From Halieaceae bacterium (GTDB lineage: Bacteria; Pseudomonadota; Gammaproteobacteria; Pseudomonadales; Halieaceae), in assembly GCA_011523115.1 (NCBI GenBank), contig WTHO01000024.1, forward strand, positions 1-12,523: 12,523 bases of DNA, in the 5' to 3' direction. Within the stretch, counting starts at the first letter, position 1; the number at the start of each line of letters is the position of its first letter. A model generated the notes under the pieces. That model worked only from the letters and a program-made list of their open reading frames with translations, did not search any database and was not told the DNA's origin. A program made the translations under genes and the position numbers. This document shows, one piece after another, positions 1 to 7,532 of the stretch.

Positions 1-49
1 CATTGCCGGCCTAGCATCGGGGTTTAACCGGAAACGATTTAGGGCCGGT

Positions 50-1057
50 ATGGCAGGGTCCCATGCCTCGGTTCTCGAGGCGATCGGTAACACCCCGATT
101 GTGGAACTCAACCGCTACGGCGCTGAGGCCGAACCGCTGTTGCTTGCGAAACTGGAGTTCACGAACCCCGGCGGTAGCATGAAAGACCGTGCCGCGCTCG
201 GCATGATCGAATGGGCCGAGCGCGAACATGGGCTCGCGCCGGGCTCAGAGATCATTATCTCCACCTCGGGTAACCTCGGTATTGGCATGGCCATGACCTG
301 TGCGGTCAAGGGGTATCGCTTGATTTGCCTCGTCGACCCCAAGCTGAACCCCTCCACCGAGAGAAGCCTAGAACTTCTGGGTGCCGAGCTGATCAAGGTC
401 GAGGAGCGAGATCACACCGGTGGCTTCCACCTGACCAGGCTGAAACGCCTCGAGACGTTGAAAGCAGAGCGACCGGGGGCCATTTATCTGGATCAATACG
501 ATTCTCCGGCAGCCATCGAGGCACACAGAACCTCCACGGGCCGAGAAATCCTCGAGCAAATGGAGGGTCGGCTAGATGCCATGGTGATGGTGGCGGGCAC
601 CGGTGGCAGTTCTATGGGCATCGCCCGTTGGTTACGAGAACACTCACCGGAAACACAGATCTGGCTGGTCGACGAGGTAGGCTCTCTGGCGCTGCCGTGC
701 AGTAATGCGGCTCAGCCCAGATTCCTGAACGGCATGGGAACCAGTATCGAGCCTGCAAACTATGCCGGTGACTCGTTTGGCGAGTTCGTTGACGAGGTGG
801 TCTACATTGAGGCGGGCGCAGCGATCGCGGCGGCCACGGTTATCGCCAAAACTGAGGGCATACTGATGGGTGGCTCTGGCGGTGCCGCCTGCCACGTCAT
901 GTTGGAGCAGGTCGCGCCCAGGTTTGGTCCCGATGCGCGATTGCTGGCGCTGATTCCGGACCATGGAAGTCGCTATACCCAGACCCAATTCGATCTCGAA
1001 TGGTTGGCGGCGATGGGGATCTCTGTTCCGACACTGAACGCCTGTTCCGACGCGTGA
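50..1057 (+). CDS. sbnA: SbnA-like 2,3-diaminopropionate biosynthesis synthase (N-(2-amino-2-carboxyethyl)-L-glutamate synthase)
   Basis: This is a PLP enzyme of the cysteine synthase (fold type II) family, 335 residues, close to the usual length of SbnA. By family knowledge, SbnA condenses O-phospho-L-serine with L-glutamate to give N-(1-amino-1-carboxy-2-ethyl)-glutamate, the first step to L-2,3-diaminopropionate in the cytoplasm. Visible motifs are the substrate-entry segment IGNTPIVEL (12-20), the PLP lysine in NPGGSMKDR (Lys45), the substrate loop STSGN (71-75) and the phosphate-binding loop GTGGS (183-187). On its own it could be called a cysteine synthase. The SbnB-like gene that starts in its last codons makes the SbnA assignment much stronger. 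The ATG at 50 gives a normal family N-terminus and has AGGG at 41-44 as a modest ribosome binding site. The frame stays open to base 2, so a longer start outside the window is not excluded. Confidence 0.85.
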   Translation: MAGSHASVLEAIGNTPIVELNRYGAEAEPLLLAKLEFTNPGGSMKDRAALGMIEWAEREHGLAPGSEIIISTSGNLGIGMAMTCAVKGYRLICLVDPKLNPSTERSLELLGAELIKVEERDHTGGFHLTRLKRLETLKAERPGAIYLDQYDSPAAIEAHRTSTGREILEQMEGRLDAMVMVAGTGGSSMGIARWLREHSPETQIWLVDEVGSLALPCSNAAQPRFLNGMGTSIEPANYAGDSFGEFVDEVVYIEAGAAIAAATVIAKTEGILMGGSGGAACHVMLEQVAPRFGPDARLLALIPDHGSRYTQTQFDLEWLAAMGISVPTLNACSDA

Positions 1058-2079
1058 ACGACGCAAGTACCCTGTTCCTCAGCCAGCGAGACGTCATGGC
1101 AGCGGGCGCTACCGATGTAGACTGGGTAGGGCGAGTGCTGGAGCAGGTGTTTGTGCTCCATGAGCAACAGGCGTTCACGGCGCCGCCAAGCAGTTTCCTG
1201 AAGCGCCCCGAGTGTCCTCATGTTGCCGATCGCATCATCGGGCTTTCGGCGCATGTGGGTGCCCCCTTCGACAAAGAGGGGATGAAGTGGATAGCGAGCT
1301 CACATGTGAATCCGGACCACGGCATACCTCGCGCCAACGCCGTGATTGTGCTCAACGACCCGGTGCATCGTCTGCCAATCGCCATCATGGAAGGCGCGTT
1401 GATCAGCGCTATGCGCACCGCTGTGGTCCAGGCATTGGCCGCAAGATACCTCGCAAGACCCGACGCGCAATCGATTGGCCTCGTTGGCGCGGGTCGTATT
1501 GGTGCGCTGACGCTGTGGGCGCTATCGAAATGGTTCCCGAACGTCACTGTGTTTAGAGCCTACGACCAAAATAGTGCTCGTCTTGATGCCTTTGTCAGCC
1601 ACATGGCGAGACAGGGTATTGGTATCGAGGCGTGCCCGGGATTCAGAGAGGCGCTCAGCGACGCTGACATCGGCGTTGTTGCGACGACCGAGTCCGAGCC
1701 TTATGTAACCGAGGCCGAGTTCAAGCGCGGTTCGTTGTTTATGAACGTGTCATTGATGGATCCCACCTTTGAGCTGGTGAGTGCAGCAGACAAAATCGTG
1801 GTGGATGATTGGCATCAGAGCGTCCACTCCGACCGGGTACTGGCCCGGATGCACCGCGAGGGGTTAGTTACCCGGGAGGGCATCCACGGTGAGTTCGGCG
1901 AAGTGGTGGCCGGGCGTATTCCGGGCCGAGAGCATCCCGATGAGCGTATTTTCTGGAACCCATTTGGTCTAGCCATCGAAGACATCGCGGTGGCGTCGGC
2001 GATTTATGAGGAAGCGCTCCTCAAGGGGCTGGGCCAACCGCTGCAGCTGGTTGATCAGGAGTGGGACGTACTGTTTTGA
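1054..2079 (+). CDS. sbnB: SbnB-like N-(2-amino-2-carboxyethyl)-L-glutamate dehydrogenase
   Basis: This is an ornithine cyclodeaminase/mu-crystallin family protein of 341 residues. SbnB oxidatively hydrolyses the SbnA product with NAD+, releasing L-2,3-diaminopropionate and 2-oxoglutarate. The sequence shows the N-terminal LFLSQRDV segment, the conserved lysine in GMKWIASS (Lys78), the AMRTAVV segment around Arg121 and the Rossmann nucleotide loop GAGRIG (145-150). I chose the GTG at 1054, which overlaps the sbnA stop as GTGA, the usual sign of translational coupling. An ATG at 1000 would force a 58-bp overlap and an atypical N-terminus. An ATG at 1096 would remove part of the conserved start. 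No strong Shine-Dalgarno is visible, which fits coupling. SbnB with SbnA is a signature pair for Dap synthesis, so confidence is high. Confidence 0.88.
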   Translation: MNDASTLFLSQRDVMAAGATDVDWVGRVLEQVFVLHEQQAFTAPPSSFLKRPECPHVADRIIGLSAHVGAPFDKEGMKWIASSHVNPDHGIPRANAVIVLNDPVHRLPIAIMEGALISAMRTAVVQALAARYLARPDAQSIGLVGAGRIGALTLWALSKWFPNVTVFRAYDQNSARLDAFVSHMARQGIGIEACPGFREALSDADIGVVATTESEPYVTEAEFKRGSLFMNVSLMDPTFELVSAADKIVVDDWHQSVHSDRVLARMHREGLVTREGIHGEFGEVVAGRIPGREHPDERIFWNPFGLAIEDIAVASAIYEEALLKGLGQPLQLVDQEWDVLF

Positions 2080-3269
2080 CCGCTGACCCCGAGGATCAGC
2101 AGCGGATCGAATTTCTGGATGTTCTGCGCGGTATGGCGCTGTTCGGCATTCTGCTGGTGAATGTTTTCAGTTTTGGCGCCGACAGCATTGCCTGGGACAG
2201 CCCTTCAGATCGACTCATGTGGCACTTCAAAAATGTTTTTTTTGAGAGCAAGTTCTGGGTGCTTTACAGCCTCCTGTTCGGCATGGGTTTTTATTTGCAG
2301 ACTCAGTCCAAGCGTTATCACGTCCTTCACTCGCTTCGACGCTTATCGGTATTGATGGTTTTCGGTTGCCTTCACGCGCTGCTCTACGAGGGCGATATTT
2401 TGATGCTCTACGCCGAGTTGGGGCTCCTGCTATTACTATTGTATCGGCTGCCGTCCCGCGCACTGTTACTGCTGGCTGTGCTACTCGTTCTCAGTTTTCC
2501 CGTTGGTCATCTCTTCGGTGGTGATCGCGATGACGACTGGCCCTTCGAGGATGCTGCCGAGGCGAGGGCGTGGCTCATGGATGAGCGCGCAGAGTCACCA
2601 TTGGTCAATGGCAGTTTGAGCGAGGTGTTGGCCTATCACTCGTCACATATCCCCGAACGCTTCTGGGCCGATTGGCAATATCCCGATTCGGGCTTCTTGG
2701 TGTTGGCCTGCTTTCTTGTCGGCGTGGTGGTGATGCGATCAGGGTGGGCATCTTTTTCGCAACTCAGCGCAACCCGGGCTGGCGGTTTAGCAGGTAGTTT
2801 GTGGCTGGTGGGTTTGGGGTTGATGGCCCTTGAGCGCTATTGGGCCCATCAGATCGGCTATTCGCCCTTTGACAGAACAGAAGCTTCACTTGAGAGTTTG
2901 TTTTTGGCCGATCTCACCTATCTGGCCGCGACGGCGGCCCTCGCCGCAGCCTGGTTTTTCAGCGCGAAGTGGTGGGTAACGAGTCGTCGTTTGTCCGTTG
3001 TTCGGGCCTATGTCGCCAGTGCAGGCAGAATGAGCCTGTCGGCTTATCTCAGTCAGACACTGATCTTCACGACGGTGTTCTATGGCTACGGGCTGGGTGT
3101 CGCGTATTCCTGGGGGCCCACACAGGTTGTTTTGCTGTCTGTCGTTATCTACGCAGGCCAACTACTTCTGTGTCACTGGTGGCAAGCGCGCTATCGGCGC
3201 GGCCCAGCGGAGTGGCTGTGGCGCTCGCTGACCCTGTGGCGATGGGAGCCTTTACGCTCCGGGCAGTGA
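2061..3269 (+). CDS. DUF418 (YeiB-like) polytopic inner-membrane protein
   Basis: This is a membrane protein of about 402 residues with roughly nine to ten hydrophobic segments (about 22-42, 64-82, 95-112, 114-130, 132-152, 211-226, 243-260, 284-302, 315-345 and 354-373). Recognisable DUF418 family marks are the N-terminal RIEFLDVLRGMALFGILLVN, the GRMSLSAYLSQ motif (322-332) and the C-terminal RYRRGPAEWLWRSLT (378-392). The biochemical role of the family is not settled; acyl transfer or transport have been considered. Its position, overlapping sbnB, suggests it serves the Dap-derived product by export, modification or self-protection, which is inference. The start is uncertain. The GTG at 2061 overlaps sbnB by 19 bp, while the TTG at 2076 overlaps the sbnB stop as TTGA, echoing the GTGA junction upstream. 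AGGAG at 2057-2061 and GGGA at 2063-2066 would suit the later start. The gene ends only 6 bp from the convergent NRPS stop. Confidence 0.8.
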   Translation: MGRTVLTADPEDQQRIEFLDVLRGMALFGILLVNVFSFGADSIAWDSPSDRLMWHFKNVFFESKFWVLYSLLFGMGFYLQTQSKRYHVLHSLRRLSVLMVFGCLHALLYEGDILMLYAELGLLLLLLYRLPSRALLLLAVLLVLSFPVGHLFGGDRDDDWPFEDAAEARAWLMDERAESPLVNGSLSEVLAYHSSHIPERFWADWQYPDSGFLVLACFLVGVVVMRSGWASFSQLSATRAGGLAGSLWLVGLGLMALERYWAHQIGYSPFDRTEASLESLFLADLTYLAATAALAAAWFFSAKWWVTSRRLSVVRAYVASAGRMSLSAYLSQTLIFTTVFYGYGLGVAYSWGPTQVVLLSVVIYAGQLLLCHWWQARYRRGPAEWLWRSLTLWRWEPLRSGQ

Positions 3270-3275
3270 GCCAAA

Positions 3276-6200
3276 TCAGCTCGTCTGTTGCGTTGGGCTT
3301 CCCGCGTGAACGCCTGATTTCAAGTGCATCGCTTTCAGCACCAGTGATTGGGCTTCGACGATGGTGCCGGGATCCAACCGCGCACCGCCCATCACCATGG
3401 TGCCGTGATTGATCACCGAACCCGCACCGATGGTCGTGCGCGATACCGTGAGCACGCGCTCTTCGAAACTGTGTAACTGCATCTGGCCATTCACGATGCA
3501 GTCATCACCAATGTCGACTGCGTGCCAATCAGACATCTGCAGGGGCAGCCCTATCAGGGTGCGCCGACCGATTCGGCAACCGAATTGTCGCAAAATCGGG
3601 TTGGCCAGGGCGGTGCCGGAGACGGTGCTCATGAACCCCGTCATGAGTCGGAAAAAACAGTCCTGAGCAAGGAAGTAAGTGAAGTGCCGCACAGACCAGA
3701 AGGGCGCCGTGTTGTGCCGGCCCCATCGATTACCGACCAAAAGGCGTTTGACCAACAGCGCGAGCAGGGGGAGTGCAATGGGCACGGCGATGCTTGTGAT
3801 CAGCGCGGCACCGATGTTGCTAAATCCCATGGTGTTGAGAGAGACCAGCAATAAGGCCGCGAGAAAGACGGTAATGCCAGGGATAATGCCCACAGAGGCG
3901 AGGTCATTCAGCAGGAAGCGCGCCAGAAAGATCGACAGCGAGGGTCGGGGGTGAGTTGGCGGCGCTCGTCGATCACTCGTGCCCAATTCCAGGGGGGGAT
4001 TTCCAGCCAGTACCCGTTTCGGATCGGGCCGGTCGCTGTACTGGGATCGATAAAGGTGAGGCGATAAGGGTGTCGACACGCCCAGTAAGAGATTGCCGGG
4101 TAGTCGACCGGGCTCGATCATGCCGTTGTTGCTGGCGAAAAAGCCTGCAGGCATATGAACCGGTTGCACCAACAAGAAGGGCCCGTGCTCGTCGAGCACG
4201 TTGCAGTAGCAACCCTGCGCGATGAAGACATTGGCATCGGCGTGTAACTGCTCGGGGAGCAGATTGATGAGCGCATCGCACTCAGACGCGCCAATTTTAC
4301 TGAAATTCACGCCGGCGAGCGCGCGAAGATACTGACCGGTCAGACTCCAGCCCCACATCTGTTGAATCTGGTTCATCTTGGTCTGACGATACCGTGCGAG
4401 CGTGCCGCCAATGCTGGCAGAGGCTACCCAGCCCGCAGTCGTTGGCGTATACCGCAGAAACAGGCAAAGGATGAGCGAACTGCTCAGCACGCCCAGCCAG
4501 ATACCGATGACACCGGCACCGCTCATAGTGAGCAGGTCACTCGCGGTCAGCGCCGTGCTGTCCAGATTCACCTTGCTGAGGGCCTCAAAACCCAGCAGCC
4601 AGGTCGTGAGTAGAGCGATGAACGCGCCGGGGATGATCACGAGAAGAAGTTCCAGCGCCAGTTGCAGTAGCACGTTTCTCGCATCCAGCATCATGGTTAA
4701 CAGGCCTGTTGGTGCGGAGTCCGCTGGTACTCTGGGTGGGCGATAGGCCCCCACTGCTTGGCCAGGCACGCCGTCGATTTGTTGGTGTGCTGCGCAGGCG
4801 GTGTCAAGACTCGACAGCGGGGTGAGCCAGGATTGTGCGCCCAGTGCGGCGCCGCCGGACAGCATGGCCCGGCTACCCACTCGTGCGCCGCTGCCAACCC
4901 GGATTTCACTGAGAACAAAACAGTCACCCTCCCATCGAACGGTGCTGATCTGCACACCTGCCTGAATCACGGCGTTTTGCTCGATGGTGATGAGTGAAAG
5001 TGGCCCGTACCACTCGGTACTTTGAGCGATGTAGGCCCCGGCATCGATTTCCCCCCCTAGGCGTTTCAATGCCCAATTGAACAAGACGGGACTGCGCAGG
5101 CCGCTCACCAGAGGTTTCAGGACGAAGTCGGTTTGCTGCTCCAGCCACCAGAGAAGAAGATGATTGCTTGAAAACTTGCGGTACCTGCCGGGGGCGAGGG
5201 TTGCGGTGCCGGACAAAGCGATTTGAATGAGCCTGAGCAACCGCACCCATCCAAGATTGGCGAAGGGCACCACCATGTAGACGCAATAGCCGGCGACGGT
5301 TGCCTGCAAAAAGCCCGCTACGTCACCCGCTAGCAGCAACTCCTCGGGGTCGATAATGGCCAGCCCCAGCGCAGCCATGAACAGCAGGGGCACCCGCAGT
5401 ACGACCGCTGCCACGGCCTGTGCGGCACTAAAAGTTTTGAAGCTCATTGCCCGGCCCTGAACCGAGGCGGGTTCGATGGCTGGCTGCTCGGCTCCCCTGA
5501 TGTTGGGTAGATCTGCCTCATCAGACTCGGTTTGTGTGAGTTTGGCGATGGCGGCCGCGGTGCGGGTATCACTCAGGAGCCCCCGCACCGACACTGCATA
5601 CCCCTTTTCCTGGAGATTCTGAGTCAGCCGAGCAATGGCGATGGAGTGCGCGCCCCATTCGACAAAATCGTCATGCCATCCCAACCCCGGGCCGAGCTCC
5701 TGTCTGCAAAGAGCCAACAGCGAGTCTGGTAGATCCCTGTCGTCCGCAGGACCAGTTGAGGCAGACTCCGCCGAATAGCCGCGACCGGCTGTGGTGAGAG
5801 CGCCCACGCGAGGCAGCGCTCTGCGGTCGATTTTCCCCGAGGCGGCCAGCAGCTCGAACTGATCCACAATAAAAAACCGGCTTGGTACCGCGTAGGGCGG
5901 GAATCGATCTTCAAGCAGTTGCTGCGCCTCGTGAACAAGCGGGTGATCGAGCAGCGTCACGTTTGCCGGCGCGCCACGATCTCCGAGCAGGGATGGCGCT
6001 CGAATCAGTGCGATGAGTTCGTCATTCTGGCAGTCAAGCACCGCCGTCTCGATCTCTGAAAAACGGTCTTGCAATAGCGACTCGATGGGCTGCGCCTCAA
6101 CGCGATACCCACGCACCTTCAGTTGTGCATCCATTCTCCCGTGGAAGTGCACGCGTAGGCTGTGGGGATCAATGTGGCAGCGATCGCCGGTTCGGTAAAG

Positions 6201-7514
6201 CCGCCCCAGCTTCGGGTGATCAATGAAGCGCGCCGCAGTGACCTGCGGAAGATTCCGGTAACCCCGCGCCAGCTGCGCGCCGCCAATGCAAAGCTCCCCT
6301 TCTTCGCCGTGTTGGAGCGGCGAGAGGGTGTCCGGATTCAAGATGGTGTAGTCCACGCCCGGGAAGGGATTGCCGATGGTGACAGGTTCCCCGGGACGCA
6401 GTAATTGGCGACTGGTGTCGGTGCTGACTTCAGTGGGCCCATAGGTGTTGACGATTTGCCTCCGGCCACGGGACCAGGGCTCGACCAGTGACGCTGGAAA
6501 AGCTTCCCCGGCGGGAACGATGTAGCGGCAGATGGGGTAGGGTAAATCTCTCTCGGGGCGCGCAGTCAGCGTGGATAGCAGCACGGGAGGGCAAAACAGT
6601 GCGGTGACCTGGGCATCGCAAAGTAGCGGTATCAGATCCGGACCCGACCGCAGCGCGGCTTTGCTCAGCATGACGACCTCGCAGCCTGCAACCCAGGCGC
6701 TGTACATCTCGGAGATGCTCCCGTCATAGCCCAGGGAAGAGGTCAGCGTGCTGGCGTCGGTACCGGGAACAAAATCGTAAAAAGCGGCATAGGATTTAGC
6801 GAGATTGATGAAGCCGTCATGCGGACACTCAACGCCCTTGGGGGCGCCGGTGGTGCCGCTGGTGTAAAAGATAGACGCCAATGATGGCTCGTCGATCATC
6901 CGCAGCGACGTAACCGATTCCCCTGATTTATGGCTCGCCGTCATATCCATCAGCGCTGTCGGTGTGAGTACCGGCAGATCAAGCTCGGAGGCCGCCTCGT
7001 CTGCGATAGCCTGTTCTGCAATAAACAGCGCCGGTTGCACGTCGGCGAGCACTCGCTGCAAATGCTGGGCGGGTGACTCCGCGTCGATAAAGCATTGCGC
7101 GGCTCCCGCCTTCAGGATCGCTAAATGCAAGATGACGGGCAGGCTGTTGTCTTGATTCAGGCAAACCGCGATGACAGGCTCTGGTCCCTTCGCCAGCGAT
7201 TCAAGGGTGGCGGCGAGCGTATCGGCCCGCTCGTCGAGTTCTGCGTAGGTCAAGGTGTCACCCTGCTCGGGCACCGACAGTGCGGGCAGATGTGGGAATC
7301 TCTTGGCGGAACGCTCGAACAGTTCGTGTAATCGGCGAGCGCCTTGCTGGTGGTGGTGTGTACCCCAGGGTTGAGGCGGATGAGGTTGTGACAGCGTGGT
7401 GTCTGAGGTGTTCCCGGGTGCCGATTCCGTGACGACTTTTCCGTAACGACGCCACGCGACGATCAGCCCCGCGAGTATCGGGGCAATCCATAGGGCCGTC
7501 ACGGGCAGTTCCAC
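3276..7514 (-). CDS. Pls/PosA-type membrane NRPS: adenylation-carrier-multi-TM homopolymer synthetase, candidate poly-diaminopropionate synthetase
   Basis: This 1412-residue protein has, in order, an N-terminal hydrophobic helix (about 5-20), an adenylation domain (about 60-570), a carrier domain (about 595-660) and a C-terminal membrane region. Adenylation motifs are YTSGTTGAPKG (217-227), YDGSISEM (263-270), NTYGPTE (356-362), YRTGD (440-444), GRMDAQLKVRGYR (459-471) and the catalytic lysine in GKIDRR (Lys561). The carrier motif is WGAHSI, with Ser624 as phosphopantetheine site. Six further TM segments (about 698-721, 731-755, 947-975, 998-1022, 1205-1228, 1232-1258) enclose left-handed beta-helix-like hexapeptide blocks at about 824-900 and 1309-1405 and a middle soluble block (about 1030-1180). 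There is no condensation or thioesterase domain. This layout is that of epsilon-poly-lysine and poly-ornithine synthetases, whose tandem C-terminal domains join the monomers. A hand-derived specificity code is D-G-S-F-V-A-T-T-D-K; the acidic residue at the 331 position (Asp366) would suit a basic side chain. The start is a GTG at 7514, 18 bp after the amidinotransferase stop. The nearby Dap genes suggest Dap or a derivative as substrate. Confidence 0.88.
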   Translation of the reverse strand: MELPVTALWIAPILAGLIVAWRRYGKVVTESAPGNTSDTTLSQPHPPQPWGTHHHQQGARRLHELFERSAKRFPHLPALSVPEQGDTLTYAELDERADTLAATLESLAKGPEPVIAVCLNQDNSLPVILHLAILKAGAAQCFIDAESPAQHLQRVLADVQPALFIAEQAIADEAASELDLPVLTPTALMDMTASHKSGESVTSLRMIDEPSLASIFYTSGTTGAPKGVECPHDGFINLAKSYAAFYDFVPGTDASTLTSSLGYDGSISEMYSAWVAGCEVVMLSKAALRSGPDLIPLLCDAQVTALFCPPVLLSTLTARPERDLPYPICRYIVPAGEAFPASLVEPWSRGRRQIVNTYGPTEVSTDTSRQLLRPGEPVTIGNPFPGVDYTILNPDTLSPLQHGEEGELCIGGAQLARGYRNLPQVTAARFIDHPKLGRLYRTGDRCHIDPHSLRVHFHGRMDAQLKVRGYRVEAQPIESLLQDRFSEIETAVLDCQNDELIALIRAPSLLGDRGAPANVTLLDHPLVHEAQQLLEDRFPPYAVPSRFFIVDQFELLAASGKIDRRALPRVGALTTAGRGYSAESASTGPADDRDLPDSLLALCRQELGPGLGWHDDFVEWGAHSIAIARLTQNLQEKGYAVSVRGLLSDTRTAAAIAKLTQTESDEADLPNIRGAEQPAIEPASVQGRAMSFKTFSAAQAVAAVVLRVPLLFMAALGLAIIDPEELLLAGDVAGFLQATVAGYCVYMVVPFANLGWVRLLRLIQIALSGTATLAPGRYRKFSSNHLLLWWLEQQTDFVLKPLVSGLRSPVLFNWALKRLGGEIDAGAYIAQSTEWYGPLSLITIEQNAVIQAGVQISTVRWEGDCFVLSEIRVGSGARVGSRAMLSGGAALGAQSWLTPLSSLDTACAAHQQIDGVPGQAVGAYRPPRVPADSAPTGLLTMMLDARNVLLQLALELLLVIIPGAFIALLTTWLLGFEALSKVNLDSTALTASDLLTMSGAGVIGIWLGVLSSSLILCLFLRYTPTTAGWVASASIGGTLARYRQTKMNQIQQMWGWSLTGQYLRALAGVNFSKIGASECDALINLLPEQLHADANVFIAQGCYCNVLDEHGPFLLVQPVHMPAGFFASNNGMIEPGRLPGNLLLGVSTPLSPHLYRSQYSDRPDPKRVLAGNPPLELGTSDRRAPPTHPRPSLSIFLARFLLNDLASVGIIPGITVFLAALLLVSLNTMGFSNIGAALITSIAVPIALPLLALLVKRLLVGNRWGRHNTAPFWSVRHFTYFLAQDCFFRLMTGFMSTVSGTALANPILRQFGCRIGRRTLIGLPLQMSDWHAVDIGDDCIVNGQMQLHSFEERVLTVSRTTIGAGSVINHGTMVMGGARLDPGTIVEAQSLVLKAMHLKSGVHAGSPTQQTS

Positions 7515-7532
7515 TGCATCATGGTGTCCGCG

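Noticed and set aside
50..1057. Housekeeping cysteine synthase (CysK/CysM) for the first gene
   Set aside because: The fold alone would allow it, but the overlapping SbnB-like gene and the neighbouring NRPS make a Dap role much more likely.
3245..3260. Small hairpin GGAGC / GCTCC near the DUF418 stop as a terminator
   Set aside because: The stem is only 5 bp, the loop 6 bases, it lies inside coding sequence, and no U-run follows.
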